A DNA stretch of 34,049 bases from Clostridia bacterium (GTDB taxonomy: Bacteria > Bacillota_A > Clostridia > Christensenellales > Aristaeellaceae): NCBI GenBank assembly GCA_017397695.1, contig JAFQIF010000048.1:1-34049 (forward strand), in the 5' to 3' direction. Positions 8,222 through 16,017 of the stretch are shown piece after piece (the stretch's first letter is position 1; each line of letters begins with the position of its first letter). A program made the position numbers and the translations under genes. A model generated the notes under the pieces. That model was given only the letters and a program-made list of their open reading frames with translations, was not told where the DNA came from and ran no database searches.

Positions 8222-8296
8222 GGCTTTTTGGCAATTCTTGGGCATTGCCCGTACATATATATGACGAAACAGCCGCCCTTCATGCTCCCGCCGGGT

Positions 8297-10246
8297 TCAA
8301 TTTTTCTCAAACTTTATCCGGGAAATTTCAATGCTGTCATCCAGACCGGCCTCCAGCAGAATCATAAAGTACTTGTCGTCCTGATCCAGCGTCAGCGTGA
8401 GCGCGTTCTCACCCGATACGATTGGCTGCTCCGCCGCCACCGCAAAGTGACGGGTAACATACATCGCCGCGCGGCTGTCCTGTCCGCTCTCTCCGCTGCA
8501 CACAAAGCTCAGCGTATATGTGCCTGCCTCGCGCACATCGGCCGGCACGCGCATGCGTCCGCCCGGCGCCAGCGTATATATGCCGTTTCCCGCCTCGGCG
8601 CCGGTGAGCTTCATGCGGCTGAGCAGCACAGCCTGCGTAAAGGCCTGCGAGCTTTCAAACCCATAAATCCGATACGACGCATTCTCACAGATCAGCGGCG
8701 CCTTGGCATATTCGATGAACGGCTTCAGGCGCGCATCCTCCTCCATCGTGCAGATGAGGAATGTCTTCCCGCCGCATGCATCCATATTCGCAGCGTCCTT
8801 CGTTTCCAGCCAGCGGATCATCTCCAGCGATACCGGAGAGAGCGCGCCCTCTTCCGTCGCCATTTCGCGCACACCCGCAAACGTGAGCGCGCCTTCGCTG
8901 AGTTCTTCCATCACGCGAACCGTCCAGAAATCGCCGTAGCCATGCGTATAGCCCTCTTCCAGCAGGAAATCGACAGACGCACGCATATCCTGATGCCGGG
9001 CAGACGGCTCACTGCGGCGCGCATCCAGCAGCATCTGACCGCCGCCCAACGCCAGCTGCCCGCACAAAAGCAGCGTGAAAACGATGCGCAGCCGCATGCT
9101 CTTCTCCCGGCTGAGCACTACGGCCGCTCCTGGAACCAGATACAGCACCGCCAGCACGAGATAGCGATTGAGGTATGTGCCCTGAATGAACAGGAAACAA
9201 AGCAGATTCACGATAAGCGCCGCAAAGGCCAGCTGCAGCAGGCGCTTTTGCAGCCGCTGATCCCGCTCCTTCACAGACAGACTACGATACACGCGCGCAG
9301 CCATCGCCGCACCCAGCACAAGCACGCCGCCCACGCATGCATTGACCACGCCCGCCAGCGAAAATACGCTTACACCGCCGCGCCAGCCCATCAGCTTGAG
9401 CATGTCCGCCGCGATGGTAAAAAGCATACCGGAGAGCACCGCGCCATCCAGCGGCGCAAACATGAACGAACCCGCCGCACCCACGCCGCTTTCAAACAGG
9501 CGCGGCATCATGATTTCGGAAGCGGCATAGCCCACTGCACAGGTGATAAAGCCCGCCGCCGTCACACTGCCAAGGCGCATGCGCCTGTCGTGCAGCGAGT
9601 GGCTTACGTGTGGTGCAAAGAGCATGTCCCACGCGGCAACCGCCAGCATCGGGCAGGCGAAGCACAGCACATAGCGCACCGACAGAAAACCCAGCGCCAT
9701 GCACAGCAGCGCAAATGCGCCCGCGCGCAGCAGGCTGCGCCGTTTTCCGCCGCCGCCCTCGCCCGCGCTCAGCCACAGGCCGCCTGCAAGCAAGCCCAGT
9801 ATGCAATGGCACAGATAGAAACCGCCCTCGCTCATCACATACGCGTAGATCGGGCTCGCCGTCACCGCCAGCATGGCGCCGGCGCACAGCGAAATCCCCC
9901 AGGAAAGCCTGGCCTTTCGCGCCATGAACATACACGCAGCCATCGCCAGCGCAAGGCCGAGGGTATTGCCAATGATCCGCGCCCACTTAAAACTCACATC
10001 AAACGCAAAGGCCAGCGCATAAAAGAGGTTCGGGCTGAATATGCGCACCTCGGTGGAATACATCCAGTCCGCGGCAATCAGGCTGCCCGTGTCCGCCTGA
10101 TGCCGGGCGAGCATCAGCTCTGCGGCGATATCGCCGTCGAGCATGGCCGGATATGCCGCATTCTGCAGCACAACAGACAGCACAAGCACAAGCACGCACA
10201 GCACAACCCCCGCAGCCGTACCCAGGCATCTGTTTTTTTCAGGCAT
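8297..10246 (-). CDS. Large polytopic membrane protein, GT-C glycosyltransferase-like
   Basis: Unassigned function. The 649-residue protein has a first membrane segment at about residues 10-30, then an external loop with DGDIAAE and WMYSTEVRIF. Acidic residues in that position are usual for GT-C enzymes that use lipid-linked sugars. Roughly eight or nine further membrane segments extend to about residue 390. The last 200 residues are soluble and predicted outside. The ATG at 10246 has AAGGAGG upstream; an in-frame ATG 13 codons earlier lacks a site. It has a consensus promoter and is divergent from feoAB. No obvious terminator follows. A glycosyltransferase role is inference, and other polytopic envelope proteins cannot be excluded. 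Confidence 0.7.
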   Translation of the reverse strand: MPEKNRCLGTAAGVVLCVLVLVLSVVLQNAAYPAMLDGDIAAELMLARHQADTGSLIAADWMYSTEVRIFSPNLFYALAFAFDVSFKWARIIGNTLGLALAMAACMFMARKARLSWGISLCAGAMLAVTASPIYAYVMSEGGFYLCHCILGLLAGGLWLSAGEGGGGKRRSLLRAGAFALLCMALGFLSVRYVLCFACPMLAVAAWDMLFAPHVSHSLHDRRMRLGSVTAAGFITCAVGYAASEIMMPRLFESGVGAAGSFMFAPLDGAVLSGMLFTIAADMLKLMGWRGGVSVFSLAGVVNACVGGVLVLGAAMAARVYRSLSVKERDQRLQKRLLQLAFAALIVNLLCFLFIQGTYLNRYLVLAVLYLVPGAAVVLSREKSMRLRIVFTLLLCGQLALGGGQMLLDARRSEPSARHQDMRASVDFLLEEGYTHGYGDFWTVRVMEELSEGALTFAGVREMATEEGALSPVSLEMIRWLETKDAANMDACGGKTFLICTMEEDARLKPFIEYAKAPLICENASYRIYGFESSQAFTQAVLLSRMKLTGAEAGNGIYTLAPGGRMRVPADVREAGTYTLSFVCSGESGQDSRAAMYVTRHFAVAAEQPIVSGENALTLTLDQDDKYFMILLEAGLDDSIEISRIKFEKN

Positions 10247-10293
10247 ACCCCGCGCCTCCTTTGCATCATCAAATCTGCATAACATAACAATTT

Positions 10294-10322
10294 ATTATAA
10301 CACCGGCATTTTCCCCTGTCAA
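10294..10322 (-). promoter_or_regulatory. Consensus promoter of the GT-C-like gene
   Basis: On the minus strand TTGACA (10317-10322), 17-nt spacer, TATAAT (10294-10299): a perfect sigma-A consensus, which suggests strong constitutive expression. Confidence 0.8.
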
Positions 10323-10350
10323 ACAGCGTACGCTTTTTTGCAAATGACCC

Positions 10351-10379
10351 TTTACAAATTCTGTCAGTTAGGCTATACT
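10351..10379 (+). promoter_or_regulatory. Promoter of feoAB
   Basis: TTTACA (10351-10356), 17-nt spacer, TATACT (10374-10379). The start codon is about 45 nt past the expected transcription start. Confidence 0.7.
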
Positions 10380-10386
10380 ATCCTTT
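10368..10386 (+). promoter_or_regulatory. Candidate DtxR/IdeR-type iron box over the feoAB -10 site
   Basis: TTAGGCTATACTATCCTTT agrees at 13 of 19 positions with the DtxR/IdeR consensus TTAGGTTAGCCTAACCTAA as I recall it, including the AGG/CCT half-site cores with dyad symmetry. It covers the -10 hexamer, so a bound iron-loaded repressor would block initiation. The assignment is inference; no regulator gene is in the window. Confidence 0.5.
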
Positions 10387-10431
10387 AGATGTTAGTTTAT
10401 CCAAACACTCGCATCAGGAAGAAGGAAGATT

Positions 10432-12780
10432 ATGACCCTCAATCAGCTTGAAATCGGCCAATCCGCCGTCATCGCGCATGTTGGCGGCGAGGGCGCACTG
10501 CGCCAGCATTTTCTGGATATGGGCGTCATCCCCGGCGCCGAGGTTACCCTTGTCAAGTTTGCGCCCATGGGCGATCCCATGGAGCTGCTTATTCACGGCT
10601 ATACGCTGACGCTGCGCGTGGACGACGCAAAGAAGATCGCCGTCGAGCCCTCTGCTTACGCCACGCCCCAGCAGAGCATCAAGCTCAGCCGCCATACCCC
10701 GCACCCCGGCCTGGGCGAGGGCGGCAAGTATCATGTCAAGGCGGACGAAAACCCGCTGCCTGCCGGCACGCGCCTCACCTTTGCGCTCGCCGGCAACCAG
10801 AACTGCGGTAAGACCACGCTCTTTAACCAGCTCACCGGCTCCAGCCAGCACGTGGGCAACTTCCCGGGCGTAACGGTCGACCGCAAGGACGGCGTCATCC
10901 GCGGCCATGCCAATACGCTGGTCACCGATCTGCCGGGCATCTATTCCATGTCCCCGTATTCCAGCGAAGAGCTGGTCACACGCGAGTTCCTGCTGCGCGA
11001 TCAGCCGCGCGGCATCATCAACATCGTGGACGCGACCAACATCGAGCGCAATCTCTACCTGACCATGCAGCTCATGGAGCTGGGCATGCCGATGGTGCTC
11101 GTGCTCAATATGATGGATGAGGTGCGCGAAAACGGCGGCTCCATCCGCGTCAACGAGATGGAGGCCATGCTGGGCATCCCGGTTGTGCCGATCTCCGCAA
11201 GCAAGAACGAAGGCATTGGCGAGCTCATCGACCACGCACTGCACGTCGCGCAGTATCAGGAGCGCCCCGGCCGTCAGGATTTCTGCGATGCGCAGGATGA
11301 GGGCGGTGCCGTGCATCGCTGCCTGCATTCCCTCATGCACCTCATCGAGGATCATGCCGAGCAGGCGGGCATCCCCGTCCGCTTTGCCGCCAGCAAGCTG
11401 GCAGAGGGTGATCAGCTGATCATGGATCAGCTGCAGCTCTCCCAGAATGAGCGCGAGACCATCGAGCACATCATCGTGCAGATGGAGCAGGAGCGCGGTT
11501 TGGACCGCGCCGCTGCCATCGCAGATATGCGCTTCTCATTCATCAAGCGCATCTGCGCGGATACTGTCGTGCGCCCGCGCGAGAGCCGCGAGCATGCGCG
11601 CAGCGTCGCCATCGACCGCGTGCTCACCGGCAAATACACCGCGATCCCGGCGTTTATCGCCATCATGGGGTTGGTGTTCTATCTCACCTTCAATGTCGTG
11701 GGCGTGGTGCTCTCCGATTGGCTGGAAGCGCTCATCAGCCTGCTGACCGAAGCTGTCGACGGCCTGATGGTCTCCGCCGGCATCCATCCCGTCGTGCATT
11801 CGCTGGTGATCGACGGCGTATTCGGCGGCGTGGGCAGCGTGCTCAGCTTCCTGCCGTTCATCGTCGTGCTCTTCTTCTTCCTCTCCATGCTCGAGGACAG
11901 CGGCTACATGGCCCGTGTCGCCTTCGTCATGGATAAGCTGCTGCGCAAGATCGGCCTGTCCGGCCGCAGCATCGTGCCCATGCTCGTGGGCTTCGGCTGC
12001 ACGGTGCCGGGCGTGATGGCCACGCGTACGCTGCCCTCCGAGCGCGACCGCAAGATGACCATCCTGCTCACCCCGTTCATGAGCTGCTCGGCCAAGCTGC
12101 CCATTTACGCATTCTTCAGCGCAGTGTTCTTCCCCAATCACATCGCGCTGGTGATGATCGGTCTGTATGTGCTGGGTATCCTGTGCGCGATCCTCGCAGC
12201 CCTGGCCCTGCGCAGAACGCTCTTTGCCGGTGAGCCCGTTCCCTTTGTCATGGAGCTGCCCAACTACCGCATGCCGGGCGCGAAGAATGTTTGCCAGCTC
12301 CTGTGGGAAAAGGCCAAGGATTTCCTGCAGCGCGCCTTCACTGTGATCTTCGTCGCTACGATCCTCATCTGGTTCCTGCAGACGTTCGATCTGCACCTGA
12401 AGGTCGTCAGCGATTCGCACGACAGCATGCTGGCTTCCATTTCCGGCTGGCTGGCGCCTGTGTTTGCGCCGCTGGGCTTTGGCGACTGGCGTGTGGTCAC
12501 CTCGCTCATCTCCGGCTTCATGGCCAAGGAGAGCGTCGTCTCCTCCCTTTCCCTGCTCTACGGCTCCGCCGATGTGCTGCACGCTTCGCTCACGCCGGTA
12601 TCCGCCGCGAGCCTGCTGGTCTTCAGCCTGCTCTATACGCCCTGCGTCGCCGCCGTCTCTTCCATCAAGCGTGAGCTGGGCGGCAAATGGGCCGTGGGCG
12701 TGGCACTGGGCCAGTGCGTGCTTGCCTGGATCGCCGCGCTCATCATCCGCCTGATCGGCCTGGCGCTGGGAGGTATGTAA
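10432..12780 (+). CDS. feoB: Ferrous iron transporter, FeoA-FeoB fusion
   Basis: Imports Fe(II) across the cytoplasmic membrane. The 782-residue protein fuses a FeoA SH3-like domain (residues 1-75, LRQHFLDMGVIPGAEVTLV) to FeoB. After a linker comes the G domain: G1 GNQNCGKTT at 121-129, TVDRKDG switch, G3 DLPG, G4 NMMDE. A helical GDI-like region follows, then the membrane domain from about residue 405 with two gate motifs (SCSAKLPIY and the later TPCVAAVSSI). The usual Pro of the G1 motif GNPN is Gln here. AAGAAGGAAG precedes the ATG. A 49-codon FeoB-associated gene follows directly on its stop codon. Regulation by iron is suggested by a DtxR-type box in the promoter. Confidence 0.96.
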   Translation: MTLNQLEIGQSAVIAHVGGEGALRQHFLDMGVIPGAEVTLVKFAPMGDPMELLIHGYTLTLRVDDAKKIAVEPSAYATPQQSIKLSRHTPHPGLGEGGKYHVKADENPLPAGTRLTFALAGNQNCGKTTLFNQLTGSSQHVGNFPGVTVDRKDGVIRGHANTLVTDLPGIYSMSPYSSEELVTREFLLRDQPRGIINIVDATNIERNLYLTMQLMELGMPMVLVLNMMDEVRENGGSIRVNEMEAMLGIPVVPISASKNEGIGELIDHALHVAQYQERPGRQDFCDAQDEGGAVHRCLHSLMHLIEDHAEQAGIPVRFAASKLAEGDQLIMDQLQLSQNERETIEHIIVQMEQERGLDRAAAIADMRFSFIKRICADTVVRPRESREHARSVAIDRVLTGKYTAIPAFIAIMGLVFYLTFNVVGVVLSDWLEALISLLTEAVDGLMVSAGIHPVVHSLVIDGVFGGVGSVLSFLPFIVVLFFFLSMLEDSGYMARVAFVMDKLLRKIGLSGRSIVPMLVGFGCTVPGVMATRTLPSERDRKMTILLTPFMSCSAKLPIYAFFSAVFFPNHIALVMIGLYVLGILCAILAALALRRTLFAGEPVPFVMELPNYRMPGAKNVCQLLWEKAKDFLQRAFTVIFVATILIWFLQTFDLHLKVVSDSHDSMLASISGWLAPVFAPLGFGDWRVVTSLISGFMAKESVVSSLSLLYGSADVLHASLTPVSAASLLVFSLLYTPCVAAVSSIKRELGGKWAVGVALGQCVLAWIAALIIRLIGLALGGM

Positions 12781-12930
12781 ATGAATCTCGCCACCCTCAT
12801 CCTGCTCCTGATCATTGCCATGCTGGCACTGCTGGCCGTGCGCCGCATCCGCAGAAAGAAGCTGCTCTTTTCCTGCGGCGGGGACTGCACCCGCTGCCAG
12901 GCCAACTGCAAGGACAGAAAGCCCACATAA
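12781..12930 (+). CDS. FeoB-associated Cys-rich membrane protein
   Basis: A 49-residue protein that begins at the base after the feoB stop codon. It has one membrane helix (residues 3-20), a basic stop-transfer stretch (RRIRRKK) and a terminal CGGDCTRCQANC motif with Cys32, Cys36, Cys39 and Cys43. This is the layout of the FeoB_associated family found after feoB in Firmicutes. The four cysteines could bind ferrous iron or a cluster as it leaves the transporter, which is inference. It has no separate ribosome binding site, so its translation is probably coupled to feoB. Confidence 0.9.
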   Translation: MNLATLILLLIIAMLALLAVRRIRRKKLLFSCGGDCTRCQANCKDRKPT

Positions 12931-12935
12931 ATGAT

Positions 12936-12971
12936 AAAAATGCTGGCCGTTTCAAGCGGTCAGCATTTTTT
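12936..12971 (+). terminator. Terminator of the feoAB operon
   Basis: AAAAATGCTGGCCG (12936-12949) pairs with CGGTCAGCATTTTT (12957-12970), one G-T pair, 7-nt loop, ending in a T6 run. It begins 6 nt after the last stop codon. Confidence 0.92.
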
Positions 12972-13010
12972 GCTTAACATGTTCCTAAACGAAAACACAT
13001 CTTATACCTG

Positions 13011-13146
13011 TGCGAAGCAATGAAGGGAGTCCAAGGGTTCGGCTTTGCCGAACTGGGGCAGGCATGAATGACAGCCCTGACCGACGAGCGTCGAGCGAGG
13101 AGATAGAAATCCCTCAGGCAGGTTTAGGCGGCAGCCCAACGTCCCC
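13011..13146 (+). repeat. Double-hairpin element, copy 2, expanded (after feoAB)
   Basis: Head TGCGAAGCAATGAAGGGAGT (13011-13030), hairpin 1 TTCGGC/GCCGAA (13038-13052, loop TTT), about 70 nt of intervening sequence, then hairpin 2 TTAGGC/GCCCAA (13124-13139, loop GGCA, one mismatch) and the usual ACGTCCCC tail. The intervening sequence contains GACGAGCGTC and GCGAGGAG, faintly like the 84-nt module in copies 4 and 7. It is the most degenerate copy. Confidence 0.6.
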
Positions 13147-13167
13147 TTGCGCACCATTCATCATGCT

Positions 13168-13758
13168 TTATTCAAACACCAGCGTGCCGAAGTCCTGACG
13201 CCTGTGATAATCCGGCTTCTCGCTGGTCAGCGGCGCCCATGCCAGATAATGCACGGTTTCGGTCTCGTCGCCGCACTTGTAAAAATTGCACGCAGCCTCG
13301 CCCTTGAGCGCAAAACCGGGCACGTACATCTGAATGAACTTTGCGGGAATTCTGTACTCAATGCCCCAGCCATCCGCCGTATCAAAGCTCACAGGCGCAA
13401 AGATATCCTTCGGGCTTTTGAGAATCTGACGCGCACGCGTCTTCCTCTCGCCGCCAAAGCCCACATAAGCATTGCACAGCTTGTTCCATTCAAAATTGAA
13501 ATAGCGGTGATCATCCGCCTTCGGTGCGAGGAAAAATTCCAGGCAGCTGTCGTTGCATACCTGATCCAGCGGCCCGGTCAGCGTCGCGCGGATATTCTTC
13601 TCCTTTGCCGTCATGCGCACATAGAGATTCTCGCCGTCGTGACACAGCTGTGCCTTCGCGCCGATCTCGCACGGCGCAAGCCACGGCTGATGGACGAGCT
13701 CCACCGCCTCGATGGCGTCCCAGTTCACTTCGCTGACCTTCTTTACTGTGTACATCAT
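13168..13758 (-). CDS. CBM9-like carbohydrate-binding protein
   Basis: A 196-residue protein that looks like a stand-alone family 9 carbohydrate-binding-like domain (the CBM9_2 type often named only 'carbohydrate-binding family 9-like'). Features are the LYVRMTAKEKNIRATLTGP strand region, NDSCLEFFLAP, YFNFEWN and the GWGIEYRIPAKFI segment. No signal peptide is visible, so it is probably cytoplasmic. Two ATG codons lie in tandem; AAAGGAGAG serves the first. It follows the acetyltransferase gene after 13 nt and probably shares its transcript. Ligand unknown. Confidence 0.8.
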   Translation of the reverse strand: MMYTVKKVSEVNWDAIEAVELVHQPWLAPCEIGAKAQLCHDGENLYVRMTAKEKNIRATLTGPLDQVCNDSCLEFFLAPKADDHRYFNFEWNKLCNAYVGFGGERKTRARQILKSPKDIFAPVSFDTADGWGIEYRIPAKFIQMYVPGFALKGEAACNFYKCGDETETVHYLAWAPLTSEKPDYHRRQDFGTLVFE

Positions 13759-13771
13759 CGCTGTCTCTCCT

Positions 13772-14293
13772 TTATTCTAGCGCGATCCAGTAGCGCTCAA
13801 TATCCGTATCTTCACCCGGCTCATGCACTGTGCCATCGTACACACCGCCATTTTTGATAATCGTTCGCCTGCTGCCTTCGTTATCCGCATCGCAGGTGAC
13901 CAGCACGCGCGCAAGACCCAGCTCTCTGCAGCGCGGCAGCACCGCGCCCAGCATCCATGAGGCATAACCCCTGCGCCTCTCGCCGGGATGCACACTGTAA
14001 CCGATATGCCCAGCATACTTTTCCAGATATCTGTTGAGTTCATGGCGCACCTGAATCATGCCGACGATCTTTCCATCCCCGCGCAGGCAAACATACTGCG
14101 TCGCGGGAACCAGGTTCTTCGGAGTGGTTTCCCTCTTTGAGCACCGCCCGTTGTCCGCAATCCAGTCCGCAGGATTCTCCCGCCGGCGCAGGCTGCCTGT
14201 GCCGTCCATGGAGTCGCCGCTGTCCAGAAATGCCTGGCGGTACGCGCGGATTTCATCGAGCATCGTCCCATCCGGGATCACCAGCGTGCACAT
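13772..14293 (-). CDS. GNAT-family N-acetyltransferase
   Basis: A 173-residue acetyltransferase of unknown substrate. The N-terminal half includes TMLDEIRAYRQAFLDSGDSM, a conserved start in a common Firmicutes GNAT group. The acetyl-CoA site is GERRRGYASWMLGAVLP, and a final GGVYDGTVHEPGEDTDIERYW segment completes the fold. The start is ATG 14293, with AAAAGGAGAG about 8 nt upstream; the frame is open further 5' but that part overlaps the promoter. First gene of a two-gene unit with the CBM9-like gene. Confidence 0.85.
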   Translation of the reverse strand: MCTLVIPDGTMLDEIRAYRQAFLDSGDSMDGTGSLRRRENPADWIADNGRCSKRETTPKNLVPATQYVCLRGDGKIVGMIQVRHELNRYLEKYAGHIGYSVHPGERRRGYASWMLGAVLPRCRELGLARVLVTCDADNEGSRRTIIKNGGVYDGTVHEPGEDTDIERYWIALE

Positions 14294-14317
14294 ATCCGCA
14301 TCTCTCCTTTTGAAAGC

Positions 14318-14346
14318 ATTGTACTCCATTCGTTCGCCGTTTGCAA
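14318..14346 (-). promoter_or_regulatory. Promoter of the acetyltransferase/CBM9-like unit
   Basis: On the minus strand TTGCAA (14341-14346), 17-nt spacer, TACAAT (14318-14323). The ribosome binding site begins about 10 nt later, so the leader is very short. Confidence 0.65.
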
Positions 14347-14362
14347 GGGGGCAAGGCGTGTC

Positions 14363-14391
14363 TTGCGCGCCATGCGGATTCGGGCTATAAT
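14363..14391 (+). promoter_or_regulatory. Possible promoter of the amidohydrolase gene
   Basis: A perfect TATAAT (14386-14391) lies 17 nt after a weak TTGCGC (14363-14368). It is only about 20 nt from AGGAGG, back to back with the divergent promoter. Confidence 0.5.
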
Positions 14392-14426
14392 GGAAGCAGC
14401 AAACCACCTGACAGGAGGACATGTTT

Positions 14427-15602
14427 ATGGCTCATCTGCTTATCCGCGGCGGCCTTGTGCACGACGCCGTGCACGAGATGCCCTATATCGCCGATATTCT
14501 CTGCGAAGATGGCAAAATCGCCGCCATCGCGCCGGATCTCCCTGCGCCGGAAGGCTGCGAAACCGTCGACGCTTCCGGCCTGAACGTCTATCCCGGCTTT
14601 GTCGAAGCGCATGGACATACCGGTCTGGACGGCTACGGCATCGGCTACGAAGGCCAGGACTACAACGAATACGGTGATCCCGTCACTCCGCACCTGCGCG
14701 CTATCGATGGCATCAAGCCCGGCGACTACTGCTTTGCCGAAGCCGCTGCCGCCGGCGTAACCACAGTATGCACCGGCCCCGGCTCCTCCAATGTGCTCGG
14801 CGGCACCTTCACCGCAATCAAGACATGTGGCCGCCGTGTGGAGGATATGGTCATCAAGGCCGAAATCGCCATGAAGTGCGCCTTCGGCGAGAACCCGAAG
14901 CGCTGCTACAAGGACAAGGCCAATTCTTCCCGGATGACCACCGCCTCCCGCCTGCGCGAGATGCTCTTCAGGGCCCGCGAGTATGACCGCAGAATTAAGG
15001 CCGCCGGCGATGACGAGAGCAAGCTGCCCGCGTTTGACATGAAGCTCAACGCGCTGCTGCCGGTTATTCGCGGCGAAATGCCGCTCAAGGCGCACGCCCA
15101 TCAGGCAAACGACATGTTCACTGCGATCCGCATTGCCAAGGAATTCGGCGTCAAGCTGACGCTGGAACACTGCACCGAAGGTCATCTTGTCGCCGATCTG
15201 CTCGCCAAGGAGCACCTGCCCATGGCTGTCGGCCCGTCCCTTGGCCATGCGACCAAATTCGAGCTGCGCAAAAAGACCTGGGAAACCCCCGCCATCCTGG
15301 ATAAGGCCGGCTGCACCGTCTCCATCATTACCGATGCGCCGGTCATCCCGCTCAAGTATCTGCCGCTGTGCGCAGGCTTTGCTGTGCATGCCGGTATGGA
15401 TCCCTTCCACGCCCTGCAGGCCATCACCATCAATCCGGCCAACCATGGCGGCATCGCCGACCGCGTCGGCTCTCTCGAACCCGGTAAGGACGCCGATATC
15501 GTCATCACCGACGGTTCCTGTTTCGAGATCAGCACCGTCGTTCGCCATGTCTTTATTGACGGCAAAGCTCAACCCACGCAGGTGCGCTTCACGGAAATGT
15601 AA
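14427..15602 (+). CDS. Amidohydrolase-family metal-dependent hydrolase
   Basis: A 391-residue TIM-barrel hydrolase of unknown substrate. The N-terminal beta-sandwich is followed by the metal-binding HxH (VEAHGHTG, His62 and His64). Further ligands are visible in order: KAHAHQAND, LEHCTEG and the catalytic Asp of ITDAP. A C-terminal GSLEPGKDADIVI strand closes the sandwich. This layout is that of imidazolonepropionase-like amidohydrolases, but adjoining genes do not indicate histidine breakdown. The start is ATG 14427, 8 nt from AGGAGG (14413-14418); the earlier ATG at 14421 is only 2 nt away. No operon partner follows. Confidence 0.88.
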   Translation: MAHLLIRGGLVHDAVHEMPYIADILCEDGKIAAIAPDLPAPEGCETVDASGLNVYPGFVEAHGHTGLDGYGIGYEGQDYNEYGDPVTPHLRAIDGIKPGDYCFAEAAAAGVTTVCTGPGSSNVLGGTFTAIKTCGRRVEDMVIKAEIAMKCAFGENPKRCYKDKANSSRMTTASRLREMLFRAREYDRRIKAAGDDESKLPAFDMKLNALLPVIRGEMPLKAHAHQANDMFTAIRIAKEFGVKLTLEHCTEGHLVADLLAKEHLPMAVGPSLGHATKFELRKKTWETPAILDKAGCTVSIITDAPVIPLKYLPLCAGFAVHAGMDPFHALQAITINPANHGGIADRVGSLEPGKDADIVITDGSCFEISTVVRHVFIDGKAQPTQVRFTEM

Positions 15603-15604
15603 GA

Positions 15605-15687
15605 GTATGTTGGGACTGCCGTCCCAAACCCTGCTTGAGGGATTTCATCCCTCAAACTCCCTTCTTCGCTTCGCGCTTGCTTCAAGC
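15605..15687 (-). repeat. Double-hairpin element, copy 3 (after the amidohydrolase)
   Basis: Minus orientation: head GCGCGAAGCGAAGAAG (15661-15676), hairpin 1 TTGAGGGAT/ATCCCTCAA (15635-15655, loop of 3), hairpin 2 TTGGGAC/GTCCCAA (15610-15627, loop GGCA on the minus strand). Both stems are perfect and differ from those of the other copies. A small GCTTG/CAAGC hairpin flanks the head. It begins 3 nt after the amidohydrolase stop codon. Confidence 0.8.
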
Positions 15688-15972
15688 ACGCTTTATAAAA
15701 ATAAGAGCGCAATATCCGCAAGAGGCGAGCTTCCTCAAAACCCAGCAACAATCCTTAACCCAACATCGAAAGAACAACAGCATATCGCTCCGCGCAGAGC
15801 CTTCAAAGGGGCTGGCGCAAGATTCCTAAGGGTGGCGCCGGGGGAATGTGTCCTCCGAGACCGCCCTTAGGCCCAGCGGAGCGGCGGCCCGTGGCCTCTC
15901 CCACCTTCGTAAGGCTTGCCAATATCAAGCCAATCGGTGCTCGCTGCACACAGTTTACGCAATTTCCTTTAA
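15688..15972. other. Gene-free stretch with a second structured element
   Basis: About 285 nt between copy 3 of the double-hairpin repeat and the ilvD terminator. The centre holds a nested hairpin: outer stem CCTAAGGG/CCCTTAGG (15825-15832 and 15864-15871), inner stem CGGGGG/CCTCCG (15839-15857, one G-T pair). A further hairpin GGCTTG/CAAGCC occurs near 15915-15935. A minus-strand frame crosses the region but runs into ilvD without a start site. No gene is supported. Confidence 0.5.
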
Positions 15973-16010
15973 AGCAAAAAGACGACCGAATCTCTCCGGT
16001 CGCCTTTTTT
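15973..16010 (-). terminator. Terminator of the ilv operon
   Basis: GACGACCG (15981-15988) and CGGTCGCC (15997-16004) pair with one G-T pair. On the minus strand the hairpin follows the ilvD stop and is followed by TCTTTTTGC. Confidence 0.85.
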
Positions 16011-16017
16011 GATTCTC

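Noticed and set aside
8150..10282. A 710-codon plus-strand frame over the GT-C-like gene
   Set aside because: Antisense shadow; the minus-strand gene has a consensus promoter, ribosome binding site and clear membrane segments.
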